Assembly (NCBI GenBank): GCA_031274075.1
Contig: JAISQQ010000441.1
Location: 1 to 8,223 of the forward strand
Direction of reading: 5' to 3'
From: Accumulibacter sp.
Lineage (GTDB): Bacteria > Pseudomonadota > Gammaproteobacteria > Burkholderiales > Rhodocyclaceae
Length of the DNA: 8,223 nucleotides
The translations under genes and the position numbers were made by a program. Under the pieces are notes generated by a model that did not search any database, was not told the DNA's origin, and saw only the letters and a program-made list of their open reading frames with translations. Below, piece by piece: positions 1 through 6,726 of this stretch. The first letter of the stretch is position 1. Each line of letters starts with the position of its first letter.

Positions 1-22
1 GGCTTCATTTCATTCAGTCCAA

Positions 23-634
23 CTACGCCTGCCGAGGCTCGCGCGAGGGCGAGAACGTGGACAGGACGGCGCTCAGGTGTTGCTCGTAGGCGCGGATGTG
101 CGCCTCGATCGCGGGGGCTTTCATGACGTTGTTGGCCATGAAGGTCGGCAAGGCGCGCAGGCCGATGAATTGCTGCGATTTGTGGAAGGGGAAATACACG
201 GCGTCGACGCCCCTGGCCTCGAAGAATTCGCCGTGTTCGTCGAACGCGCCGCGCGGCGCGTTCCAGGTCACGGAGAGCAGGTACGCGCGCCCCCGCAACA
301 GCCCGCCGCGCCCGTAGTTGTGTTCGGTATCGGTGTGGCTGCGCCCGTCGCCGGCGTAGATTTTCCCATGCCCGGCGGTCAGCACTTCGTCCAGGTATTT
401 TTTCACCGTCCAGGGCGCGCCCATCCACCACGCGGGCATCTGGTAGATGATGAGGTCGGCCCAGAGATACTTGGCGACTTCGTCCTCGATCGCGTAGCCC
501 GCGTCGATGGCCGTTTCCCGCAGCGAATGCCCCATCGCCCCCAGATGCTTCATGGCGGCGGCATGCAGGGCGCTGTTGTAGCGTCCTCCGGAATGCGCGA
601 ACGCCTTGGCGCCGTTGATCAGAAAGATATTCAT
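23..634 (-). CDS. mdaB: MdaB-like NAD(P)H:quinone reductase (flavodoxin-like fold)
   Basis: Predicted cytoplasmic FAD-dependent NAD(P)H:quinone oxidoreductase, a family that reduces quinones by two electrons and protects against oxidative and electrophilic stress. The 203-residue product closely resembles E. coli MdaB (about 193 residues) over most of its length. Visible family signatures are FLINGAKAFAHSGG near the N-terminus (residues 4-17), LWADLIIYQMPAWWMGAPWT (57-76) followed by VKKYLDEV (77-84), GHGKIYAGDGR (88-98), SVTWNAP (121-127) and VYFPFHKSQQFIG (146-158). There is no signal peptide. The last ten or so residues (SPSREPRQA) extend beyond the E. coli protein and look unconserved. 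The start is supported by GAGGA at 642-646 (minus strand), 7 nt upstream of the ATG. It lies downstream of hslU on the same strand but 166 bases away with a palindrome between, so it probably has its own promoter. The family call is firm; the physiological quinone is unknown. Confidence 0.92.
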   Translation of the reverse strand: MNIFLINGAKAFAHSGGRYNSALHAAAMKHLGAMGHSLRETAIDAGYAIEDEVAKYLWADLIIYQMPAWWMGAPWTVKKYLDEVLTAGHGKIYAGDGRSHTDTEHNYGRGGLLRGRAYLLSVTWNAPRGAFDEHGEFFEARGVDAVYFPFHKSQQFIGLRALPTFMANNVMKAPAIEAHIRAYEQHLSAVLSTFSPSREPRQA

Positions 635-709
635 CGTTTTTTCCTCGTGGTGTTTTCAGGTTTGAGCGTTTTGCGTTTCAGTATGGACAGCAAGCATTCC
701 CCTGCCGTC

Positions 710-729
710 ATTCCGGCGATGGCCGGAAT
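710..729. repeat. REP-like palindrome, ATTCCGGC-GATG-GCCGGAAT
   Basis: A perfect 8-bp inverted repeat with a 4-nt loop, in the wider context GTCATTCCGGCGATGGCCGG at 707-726. From general knowledge, the motif GTCATTCCGGCG(N)GCCGGAATCCAG is a common dispersed intergenic palindrome in proteobacterial genomes. It lies between the hslU stop and the mdaB start, so as RNA it could form a 3' hairpin on the hslU transcript, but no U-rich tract follows it on the minus strand, so a classical intrinsic terminator is not supported. Confidence 0.6.
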
Positions 730-748
730 CCAGATATTTGAGGAACGA

Positions 749-761
749 ACCGGGTCCCGGT
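749..761. repeat. Short palindrome ACCGGG-T-CCCGGT
   Basis: A perfect 6-bp inverted repeat around a single T, 40 bases beyond the hslU stop codon on the minus strand. It could add to a 3' structure for the hslU transcript together with the palindrome at 710-729. There is no T-run, and a protein-binding role cannot be excluded. Confidence 0.35.
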
Positions 762-800
762 GATCAAAGGGACGACGCGCATTTACTTATACCCAGGTCT

Positions 801-2141
801 TCACAGCACATAGCGCGACAGGTCCTCGTTGCGCGACAGTTCGATGAGGCGCGCGTCGACGTAATTCGCGTCGATGCGGATCGTTTCGTCGGCGCCCTTG
901 TTGCCGGCGTTGAACGACACTTCCTCGAGCAGGCGTTCCATCACCGTGTACAAGCGGCGGGCGCCGATGTTCTCGGTGCGCTCGTTGACCGACCAGGCCA
1001 CTTCGGCCAGGCGCCGGATGCCGTCCGGCAAGAATTCCAGCGTCACTCCGTCGGTCGCCAGCAGGGCCTGGTACTGCATGGTCAGGCAGGCGTCGGTCTG
1101 GGTCAGGATGCGTTCGAAATCGGCGACCGTCAGCGAATCGAGTCCGACGCGGATGGGAAAGCGGCCCTGCAGTTCGGGGATCAGGTCGGACGGCTTGGCC
1201 AGATGAAAGGCGCCGCTGGCGATGAACAGCACGTGGTCGGTGCGGATCCTGCCGAACTTGGTCGACACCGTCGTCCCCTCGACCAGCGGCAGCAGGTCGC
1301 GCTGCACGCCCTGGCGGGAAACGTCGACGCCGACAACGTCGCTGCGCGAGGTGATCTTGTCGATCTCGTCGAGGAACACGATGCCGTTCTGCTCGACGTT
1401 GCGCACCGCTTCCAGCTTGACTTCCTCGTCGTTGACCAGCTTCCCGGCCTCCTCGTCGATCAGCAGCCGGAGCGCCTCGCCGATCTTCAGCTTCCTCGAT
1501 TTCTTGCGCGCCCCGCCCATGTTCTGGAACATGCCCTGGATCTGCGAGGCCAGTTCCTCCATGCCCGGCGGCGCGAAAATCTCGGTCTGCACCACCGTTC
1601 CCGCCACCTCGATCTCGATCTCCTTGTCGTCGAGCTCGCCTTCGCGCAGTCTCTTGCGGAATTTCTGGCGGGTGGTATTGTCCTCGGCCGGCTGCGCCTC
1701 GTTGTAGAAACCACCGCGCGCCGGCGGCAGCAGCGTGTCGAGAACGCGCTCCTCGGCGGCGTCCTCGGCGCGCATGCGCACGTTTTTCATCGCCTGCTCG
1801 CGGCCGTTCTTGACCGCGATCTCGGCGAGGTCGCGGATGATCGTCTCGACGTCGCGCCCGACATAGCCGACCTCGGTGAACTTGGTCGCCTCGATCTTGA
1901 TGAACGGCGCGTTGGCCAGGCGCGCCAGGCGGCGGGCGATCTCGGTCTTGCCGACGCCGGTCGGCCCGATCATCAGGATGTTCTTGGGCGTGATTTCCTG
2001 GCGCAGGGGTTCTTCCACCTGCGCCCGCCGCCAACGGTTGCGCAGCGCGATCGCCACCGCCTTCTTGGCCTTGTCCTGACCGACGATGTGTTTGTCGAGT
2101 TCGTGAACGATTTCCTGGGGAGTCATCTGCATCATGTACAT
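801..2141 (-). CDS. hslU: HslU, ATPase subunit of the HslUV (ClpYQ) protease
   Basis: AAA+ unfoldase that, with the HslV peptidase, forms the cytoplasmic HslUV heat-shock protease and degrades specific regulators and misfolded proteins. The product is 446 residues, the normal family length. Visible motifs are the N-terminal [17 protein letters not shown] signature (6-22), Walker A GPTGVGKT (59-66), the GYVG pore loop (92-95), the family-specific intermediate domain (about 105-240), Walker B IVFLDEID (254-261), the arginine-rich sensor region ELQGRFPIR (323-331) and [20 protein letters not shown] (391-410). The C-terminal tail EDLSRYVL matches the tail that inserts into HslV in characterised HslUV complexes, so the protein looks fully functional. 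Several ATG codons lie at the start (residues 1, 3, 4, 6); none has a strong ribosome-binding site, and the longest is used here. No hslV adjoins it: the upstream neighbour is divergent. Confidence 0.97.
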   Translation of the reverse strand: MYMMQMTPQEIVHELDKHIVGQDKAKKAVAIALRNRWRRAQVEEPLRQEITPKNILMIGPTGVGKTEIARRLARLANAPFIKIEATKFTEVGYVGRDVETIIRDLAEIAVKNGREQAMKNVRMRAEDAAEERVLDTLLPPARGGFYNEAQPAEDNTTRQKFRKRLREGELDDKEIEIEVAGTVVQTEIFAPPGMEELASQIQGMFQNMGGARKKSRKLKIGEALRLLIDEEAGKLVNDEEVKLEAVRNVEQNGIVFLDEIDKITSRSDVVGVDVSRQGVQRDLLPLVEGTTVSTKFGRIRTDHVLFIASGAFHLAKPSDLIPELQGRFPIRVGLDSLTVADFERILTQTDACLTMQYQALLATDGVTLEFLPDGIRRLAEVAWSVNERTENIGARRLYTVMERLLEEVSFNAGNKGADETIRIDANYVDARLIELSRNEDLSRYVL

Positions 2142-2236
2142 TCTGCCCGAAGCAATTTCGAGGTTGCTATGTTCTCATCGGGAAGGCGATGTGGCAAACT
2201 GGCCGTGTCGAAAAAAAACACACAGGCAGCCCGTCA

Positions 2237-2563
2237 ATGACAAACAAACAACGCATCATGTGCCTCGCCCCGGCGCGCGCCGCCCCGGGAATGGTGCTGG
2301 ACAAGCCGGTCTATGACCGCGAGGGAGCGGTCCTGCTGACCGCGGAGACGGTTCTCGACCCGGCGATGTTCGAGCAGATGATCCGGCGCGGCGTCAAGGC
2401 CATCCTGGTGCGCGTGCCCGACAACCGCGACGAGGAAACGATCGCGCGCGAGCTGGTCGACATCCGCGCGCGCATCGAGACGATTTTTCGCGGCCCCGGA
2501 AGCGCCGCCAGGAGCGAGCTGCGCGACGCCGTCCTCGACTACCGGATCGAGAGTTCCCGATGA
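2237..2563 (+). CDS. Small protein resembling the HD-GYP-associated N-terminal domain, coupled to an HDOD gene
   Basis: A 108-residue protein of uncertain function. Residues 10-60 (LAPARAAPGMVLDKPVYDREGAVLL and on to RRGVKAILVRV) follow a pattern seen at the N-terminus of many bacterial HD-GYP and related signalling proteins: PGMVLxxxVYDxxGxxLLxxxTxLxxxxxxxLxxxGVxxxxV. Here the domain stands alone, followed by a charged, probably helical tail (65-108). The chosen ATG gives this length; AGG at 2224-2226 lies 10 nt upstream as a weak ribosome-binding site. An in-frame ATG at 2189 would add 16 residues that do not look conserved. The stop overlaps the next start in an ATGA arrangement, indicating translational coupling and probably a joint role with the HDOD protein. 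There is no signal peptide or membrane segment. The domain resemblance is by eye and the role is inference. Confidence 0.72.
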   Translation: MTNKQRIMCLAPARAAPGMVLDKPVYDREGAVLLTAETVLDPAMFEQMIRRGVKAILVRVPDNRDEETIARELVDIRARIETIFRGPGSAARSELRDAVLDYRIESSR

Positions 2564-3396
2564 CCGCGCCGGCCCTCGATCGACTCGTCGGCTACGCCGA
2601 CGCGCTGCCCTCGCTGCCGGAAGTGGTCACTTACCTGGTGCGCGCCCTGCGCGACGAAAACGCCGACCTGGAAACGCTGACGCAGCACATCAACTCCGAC
2701 CCGGCCATCGTCGCGCGCCTGCTCGCCGCCGCCAACTCGGCCTCGACCGGCGTGTCCAAGCGCGTGCAGTCCGTCGGACAGGCGTTCATGCTGCTCGGCG
2801 CCGACCGGGTGGTCAACATCATCCTCGCCTCGTCGCTGATCTACCGCTACGACGAGCGCGCCTCCGGCTTCAGCGCCCCGCTGCTCTGGCGGCACTCGAT
2901 CGGCGTCGCCATCTGCGCCCGCGCGCTCGCCGAGCAGGCCGGGATCAACCCCGAACTGGCGTTCATCGGCGGACTGCTGCACGACATCGGCCGCCTGCTC
3001 ATGTACACCGCCAGTCCAGGCCACGTCCTCAAGGCGCTCGACCGCCGCCAGCACGACGACATCCCGTTGATCGCCGCCGAACGCGCGGTGTTCGGATACG
3101 ATCACTGCGACGCCGGACGGGTCCTGGCAAGCGCCTGGAAGCTGTCGCCGGACATCGTGGACGCGATTGCCGCCCATCACGAGCCGGATGGCTACGGCAA
3201 CGAAATCTGCGATCTGGTGCACATCGGCGAGTGCCTGTGCCACGCGCTCGATCTCGGCGAGCTCCAGAACAACCGCGTCCCCGATCTCTCCGAACTGGCC
3301 TGCGCCCACCTCGGCCTGTCCTGGCCGAAATTCGCCTCCCGCTTCGCCGAAATCGAAGCCCGCTTCGACGATTTCCGCCTTGCCCTGGGGCTTTGA
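2560..3396 (+). CDS. HDOD domain signalling protein retaining HD-type residues
   Basis: A 278-residue cytoplasmic HDOD protein. The HDOD family is related to HD-GYP phosphodiesterases and takes part in signalling, cell-cycle and stress control, often without known catalysis. The fold is recognisable from LPSLPEVVTYLVRAL (17-31), ADLETLTQHINSDPAIVARLLAAANSA (35-61), VQSVGQAFMLLGADRVVNIIL (69-89), then RHSIGVAICARALAEQAGI (111-129), AFIGGLLHDIGRLLMY (134-149) and ILxAHHEP-like IVDAIAAHHEPDGYG (199-213). Candidate metal residues are present: H112, H141-D142, H182, H206/H207 and D218. Many HDOD proteins have lost several of these, so a phosphodiesterase-like activity is possible but unproven; there is no GYP motif in its usual place. 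The start is fixed by the ATGA overlap with the upstream gene. The stop codon directly abuts a 7-bp-period repeat array. Confidence 0.88.
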   Translation: MTAPALDRLVGYADALPSLPEVVTYLVRALRDENADLETLTQHINSDPAIVARLLAAANSASTGVSKRVQSVGQAFMLLGADRVVNIILASSLIYRYDERASGFSAPLLWRHSIGVAICARALAEQAGINPELAFIGGLLHDIGRLLMYTASPGHVLKALDRRQHDDIPLIAAERAVFGYDHCDAGRVLASAWKLSPDIVDAIAAHHEPDGYGNEICDLVHIGECLCHALDLGELQNNRVPDLSELACAHLGLSWPKFASRFAEIEARFDDFRLALGL

Positions 3397-3512
3397 TCAG
3401 GGTCAGGGATCAGGAATCAGATGTCAGGAATCAGTAATATTTGCGGGCGCGAAGCGCCCGGTAACTGAACTGATCCCTGATCCCTGACATCTGATACCTG
3501 ATACCTGATAAC
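3395..3512. repeat. Inverted pair of 7-bp-period arrays (TCAGGGA-type / TGATACC-type)
   Basis: Between two convergent genes. TCAG recurs at 3397, 3403, 3410, 3417, 3424 and 3431 (spacing 6 then 7). The opposite arm has CTGA at 3470, 3477, 3484, 3491, 3498 and 3505, strictly every 7 bases. The arms are inverted copies: ATCAGATGTCAGG at 3416-3428 pairs perfectly with CCTGACATCTGAT at 3483-3495, and pairing extends either side with a few mismatches. As RNA on either strand this would form a long hairpin and could act as a bidirectional barrier between the HDOD gene and the sigma-54 activator gene. It fills almost the whole gap: it begins in the HDOD stop codon and ends 11 bases from the activator stop. 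It is not a CRISPR: units are far too short. Confidence 0.85.
3444..3460. terminator. GC-rich hairpin near the apex of the inverted array
   Basis: Perfect 7-bp stem CGGGCGC / GCGCCCG with a GAA loop, sitting between the two repeat arms but offset about 3-4 bases from their exact centre. Combined with the pairing arms it would give a very stable extended structure between two convergent gene ends. No U-tract follows immediately, so an intrinsic-terminator role is inference from position and stability. Confidence 0.45.
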
Positions 3513-3523
3513 CCGCCTGGCCG

Positions 3524-5452
3524 TTAATCAGCTTGTGAGGCTTCGCCTGGATCGTGGCTACGTATCTTGCGCCACAGCGTAGACCTGCTGATGCCAAGGA
3601 GCAAGGCGGCCTGGCGTTTGTTGCCATGGGTCTGTTTCAACGCCTGGCTTACCAATTCGCATTGCATGTTGCGCATTTTCGGGATTTTGGTTTCAAAATC
3701 GGCCAGATCCCTGTCCGGAAGCGATGACTTGAGACCGAGGGCAAGTTGTACCTCTTCCCTGGTGAAATGTGGCGCGGCGGACAGCGCGACAAGTCGTTCA
3801 CAGATGTTGCGCAATTCCCGGACGTTGCCTGGCCATTCGTATCGGCTGAGCAATTCTTCAGCGTCAAGTGCCAGAAGTCGCCCCGACTCGTCGGAAAACT
3901 CACCAAAGCGCCGCAAAAAGGAACGCGCCAGCAGCGGAATATCCTCACGGCGGTCCCGTAAAGGCGGCAAACCGAGGCTGAGGACGTCGAGACGGTACAG
4001 TAAATCCTGCCGGAAAAAGCCGGACTCGGCCATTTTCTTCAGATCCTTGTTGGTGGCTGCCAGGATGCGTACGTCAACGGGGATGATCCTGTCGTCTCCA
4101 AGACGCATGACCTCGCGTTCCTGCAAGACGCGGAGCAGCCGTCCTTGGAATGACAGGGGAATCTCCGAGACTTCATCGAGAAAAATGGTTCCACGATGCG
4201 CAAGTTCGAACAAGCCGACCTTGCCTGTTCTGGAGGCTCCGGTGAAAGCGCCAGGGACATAGCCAAAAAACTCGCTTTCGAAGAGGTTTTCTGGCAGCGC
4301 GGCGCAGTTTACGGCGACGAATGGCCCATCACACCGCCGGCTGGCGTTGTGCATGCTCTGCGCAAAAATCTCCTTGCCCGTTCCCGTTTCTCCGTAAATC
4401 AACAGATTGGCGTCAGTCCGGCCAAATCGTCGTGCCTGTTCGACGGCGCTTCGGATGGCCCGGGATTCTCCCAGGCAATCGGCAAACGTATATTTGGCCT
4501 TCAAGCCTTTGCGGTGCAATGTGCTGCGTACCCGCCCCTCCACTTCCTGCAGCCGGGCCGCTTCCTGGAACGTGGCGACACCTCCGGTAACGACGTCTTG
4601 CACGGTTACCGGCAAGAGCGTCACGGCAAACTGCCGTTCTCCAATGCTGACGACGATTCCACGATCGGGTTTTCCGCTCGAAATCGCGACCGCGTAGTCC
4701 AATCCTGGAAACCATTCGTTCAAGTGCCGCCCAAGAAGGCTTGCGCCGGAATTACTCTCGCGCCCAAGCAAGCGACAGGCGGCGGTGTTGTAAAGGGTCA
4801 CGCTCCCGGATTCATCGAAAGCGACGATGCCGTCGTCTACCGCGTTGACGATCGTACGAATGCGTCCAGCGAATTCACGTTCCCGAGCGGCCACCCGCGC
4901 CACCCGAATGGCTTCGCCAAACGCCTGATCCAGCGATTCCTGACCAGATTCGATGAGTTCGGCGCGAAAACCCATGTCGCGGGCAATGCGAACCGCCATG
5001 CCGCCACCGACCACGACATCCTTTTTCTTGTCGACCTTGGTGGCAAGGCACGATGCCGCGTCTTCCTCATGCGTGACCGCGAGGCTGAAGATAGGCACTC
5101 CCAAGGCTTCGGCCGTGCCATGCACTCCGCTGACCATGCTTTCCGCTCCTACGACGAAAATCCTTGATGGCGCATACAGTTTGTTGCAGCGATGCACGGT
5201 ATGGATGACGTCGTATCCGGTAACCTGCAATTCGACCACAGGTATATGGGGTGGAAGGCGCTGACGCAACGCGCTGGCCGTCGCGCCCCGGCTGATGACG
5301 ACGTCCGCCTCGAAATCCAGATCATCGAGGCATTTGACACCGATGGCCTCGACCACATTGAGAACGATATCGTCGTGCAGATAATTCTGCCCAAGCTGCC
5401 ATGCCAGGTTGGCCAAGCCGGCATACGGGGCGACGAAAAGAAGGCGGAACAT
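3524..5452 (-). CDS. PrpR-type sigma-54-dependent transcriptional activator (PrpR_N-PAS-AAA+-Fis)
   Basis: A 642-residue enhancer-binding activator. Residues 1-190 resemble the PrpR_N sensor domain (LLFVAPYAGLANLAWQL, then ADVVISRGATASALRQRL and VVELQVTGYDVIHTV), which in propionate regulators responds to a small organic acid. Residues about 195-300 look like a PAS domain (IVNAVDDGIVAFDESGSVTLYN). The AAA+ domain spans about 320-560: Walker A GETGTGKE (354-361), the sigma-54 contact loop GAFTGA (401-406) intact, Walker B TIFLDEV (422-428), and RQDLLYRL with arginines 481 and 487. A Fis-type helix-turn-helix lies at 608-632 (THGNKRQAALLLGISRSTLWRKIRS). The start follows GGGAG at 5458-5462 with 5-nt spacing; a start at 5608 would add 52 residues unlike the family and run through the promoter region. 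It is divergent from the dehydrogenase-transporter unit and probably activates it. The ligand is unknown; nothing in the window suggests prp metabolic genes. Confidence 0.92.
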   Translation of the reverse strand: MFRLLFVAPYAGLANLAWQLGQNYLHDDIVLNVVEAIGVKCLDDLDFEADVVISRGATASALRQRLPPHIPVVELQVTGYDVIHTVHRCNKLYAPSRIFVVGAESMVSGVHGTAEALGVPIFSLAVTHEEDAASCLATKVDKKKDVVVGGGMAVRIARDMGFRAELIESGQESLDQAFGEAIRVARVAAREREFAGRIRTIVNAVDDGIVAFDESGSVTLYNTAACRLLGRESNSGASLLGRHLNEWFPGLDYAVAISSGKPDRGIVVSIGERQFAVTLLPVTVQDVVTGGVATFQEAARLQEVEGRVRSTLHRKGLKAKYTFADCLGESRAIRSAVEQARRFGRTDANLLIYGETGTGKEIFAQSMHNASRRCDGPFVAVNCAALPENLFESEFFGYVPGAFTGASRTGKVGLFELAHRGTIFLDEVSEIPLSFQGRLLRVLQEREVMRLGDDRIIPVDVRILAATNKDLKKMAESGFFRQDLLYRLDVLSLGLPPLRDRREDIPLLARSFLRRFGEFSDESGRLLALDAEELLSRYEWPGNVRELRNICERLVALSAAPHFTREEVQLALGLKSSLPDRDLADFETKIPKMRNMQCELVSQALKQTHGNKRQAALLLGISRSTLWRKIRSHDPGEASQAD

Positions 5453-5484
5453 GCAGACTCCCGAGTGTTCGTTTATGAGACATG

Positions 5485-5511
5485 TTTTGAAATAATACTT
5501 AAATTTTGAAA
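5485..5511. promoter_or_regulatory. Candidate upstream activator sites, two TTTTGAAA boxes
   Basis: TTTTGAAA occurs at 5485-5492 and again at 5504-5511, 19 bases apart, in an A+T-rich patch that contrasts with its surroundings. The flanked boxes ATGTTTTGAAAT and ATTTTGAAACGT are also partly inverted copies of each other (9 of 12 positions). They lie about 65-90 bases upstream of the -24 element of the sigma-54 promoter, a usual distance for enhancer-binding activators, and 33 or more bases upstream of the activator's own start, so they could also serve autoregulation. The assignment is inference from position and repetition. Confidence 0.4.
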
Positions 5512-5574
5512 CGTCCACGCGGAAATATTTCCCGGAATACGCGCGCGCATGGGCTTTCAGCGGCATGACCCGGG

Positions 5575-5590
5575 TGGCACGATGGTTGCT
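5575..5590 (+). promoter_or_regulatory. Sigma-54 (-24/-12) promoter
   Basis: TGGCACGATGGTTGCT matches the sigma-54 consensus TGGCACG-N4-TTGC(A/T) at every defined position. The GG of the -24 element is at 5576-5577 and the GC of the -12 element at 5588-5589, with correct spacing. Transcription would begin near 5600-5601 on the plus strand, about 100 bases before the dehydrogenase start. The divergent gene encodes an activator with an intact GAFTGA loop, which fits this promoter exactly. Confidence 0.9.
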
Positions 5591-5606
5591 AGAGGTAAAC
5601 GAAAGC

Positions 5607-5664
5607 ATTCCACCCCGAACTTATGAAGATATGAACGAAGCGGGGTTGGAATCGGGGTTGGAAT
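5607..5664 (+). repeat. Leader with 12-bp tandem duplication and alternative hairpins
   Basis: CGGGGTTGGAAT is present twice in immediate tandem at 5641-5652 and 5653-5664. The upstream segment ATTCCACCCCG at 5607-5617 is complementary to either copy with a single bulged base. Within the predicted mRNA leader of the dehydrogenase, the left arm could therefore pair with the first or the second copy, the second ending 21 bases before the ribosome-binding site. Whether this affects translation or mRNA stability is unknown; it may be a recent slippage duplication. Confidence 0.6.
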
Positions 5665-5699
5665 AAATGACCAACGATTTTTTACGGAGGGAGAAACCC

Positions 5700-6686
5700 A
5701 TGGCTGTTTCAACACGTGCCGCAATCCTGCGCGGCGCACGCGACATCGACCTGGTGGAAAAGACACTGAGCTGCGGAGACAACGAAGTCATCGTCAAGAA
5801 CCACCTGATCGGTATCTGTGGCTCAGACAAATCCTTTTACCGAGGGCAGCTACCGCCAAAGACCGCGGAATTCCGGCACGACCCCAGCTTTCCCTTTCCG
5901 CTGGGCCACGAAAGCGGTGGCGTCGTCGTTGAGATTGGAGCCAAAGTCAGCGACTACAAGGTGGGAGACAAGGTCATCGCCTTCGGATGGAACAACAACT
6001 ATGCGGATTACTTCTGCACGCCGACATGGCAACTGCAGCCGGCGCCGGATGGGCTGGATATGGATTTCGTGGCCCTTGGCGAGCCGATTGCCTGCGCCAT
6101 GTATTCAGGGCTGAACTGCGGCGCCGAATTGGGTGACACCGTTCTCGTGCTGGGGTGTGGTTTCGCCGGCCAAATCGTTGCCCAGTGCGCCAAGAAAAAG
6201 GGGGCATTGCGCGTGATCGTGGCCGACATGCTCGACGGAAAACTGGAGCTGGCGAAAAAGCTGGGGGCCGACGTAACGCTCAATCTCACAAAAGGAAACG
6301 CCGCCAAAAGCATTTTTGAAATGACCGATGGCGAAGGGGTCGATGTGGTCGTGGAGGCAGCCGGTTCCGCGAACTCGTTCAATTTTGCCTCGGAGGTAAT
6401 CCGCCACAATGGCAAGTTCGTTTTCTACAGTTGGGTGACTCAGCCGGTGACACTCAACATCAGCCGTTGGCATGACGATGGCCTGAAATTCATCAATACC
6501 TGCCTTGTACACCACACTTGGCGCGAACGGTATGTATGGACGCCTCGATCATTGCGACCGGTAGTTCAGGGAATGATCGACGTGCGTCCGCTGATTACCC
6601 ACGAGTTCCCCCTGAGTGAAATCAAGGCCGGTTTCGACCTTGCCGATAAAGATGATGCCGCCGTCAAGATTGTCTTCCGGCCTTAG
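5700..6686 (+). CDS. Zinc-type medium-chain alcohol/polyol dehydrogenase
   Basis: A 328-residue NAD(P)-dependent medium-chain dehydrogenase predicted to oxidise an alcohol or hydroxy acid in the cytoplasm. Catalytic zinc ligands are recognisable: C40 in GICGSDK (38-44), H70-E71 in GHESGG (69-74), and E128 in LGEPIACA, an arrangement like sorbitol and threonine dehydrogenases. The nucleotide-binding motif is GCGFAG (152-157), with D176 in VIVAD at the end of the second strand, which favours NAD over NADP. The four-cysteine structural zinc lobe is absent: the segment after GDKVIAF (89-95) goes straight to NNNYADYF. The start is fixed by GGAGGGAG at 5686-5693; an in-frame ATG at 5667 lacks such a site. 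It is the first gene after the sigma-54 promoter and sits 40 bases before tctC, so it is very likely co-transcribed with the transporter. The substrate is not identifiable. Confidence 0.88.
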   Translation: MAVSTRAAILRGARDIDLVEKTLSCGDNEVIVKNHLIGICGSDKSFYRGQLPPKTAEFRHDPSFPFPLGHESGGVVVEIGAKVSDYKVGDKVIAFGWNNNYADYFCTPTWQLQPAPDGLDMDFVALGEPIACAMYSGLNCGAELGDTVLVLGCGFAGQIVAQCAKKKGALRVIVADMLDGKLELAKKLGADVTLNLTKGNAAKSIFEMTDGEGVDVVVEAAGSANSFNFASEVIRHNGKFVFYSWVTQPVTLNISRWHDDGLKFINTCLVHHTWRERYVWTPRSLRPVVQGMIDVRPLITHEFPLSEIKAGFDLADKDDAAVKIVFRP

Positions 6687-6726
6687 TCTTTATTTCATTT
6701 CAACATCAACCATAGGGAGTCATACA

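Noticed and set aside
77..763. A plus-strand open frame antisense to mdaB ending in the REP-like palindrome
   Set aside because: It is a shadow of mdaB. Its C-terminal AVIPAMAGIQ is the usual translation of this dispersed palindrome, not a real protein feature.
2142..2236. Heat-shock (sigma-32) promoter for hslU
   Set aside because: I looked on the minus strand for a CTTGAA-type -35 with a CCCCAT-type -10 at proper spacing and saw only partial matches, not enough to annotate.
738..2240. A 500-residue plus-strand open frame antisense to hslU
   Set aside because: It lies exactly opposite a well-conserved gene, and its composition (rich in H, D, R, L, V, Q) is typical of an antisense shadow in GC-rich DNA. 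No family motif or ribosome-binding site is visible.
2539..3309. A minus-strand open frame antisense to the HDOD gene
   Set aside because: Opposite a clear family member; low-complexity V/G/A/R/D-rich composition and no domain signature.
3395..3512. CRISPR array
   Set aside because: The period is 7 bases, units are degenerate, there are no spacers, and the two arms are in opposite orientation. No cas genes are visible.
5480..5530. Sigma-70 promoter for the activator gene on the minus strand
   Set aside because: A TATTAT-like -10 is present in the A+T-rich patch but no acceptable -35 lies at 16-18 bases from it.
5453..5608. N-terminal extension of the sigma-54 activator from an ATG at 5608
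   Set aside because: It adds 52 residues unlike the PrpR_N family and crosses the predicted sigma-54 promoter and operator. The ATG at 5452 has a well-spaced GGGAG.
5601..5699. Known riboswitch in the dehydrogenase leader
   Set aside because: The leader is short and its structure is explained by one arm and a tandem duplication. I recognise no conserved riboswitch core.
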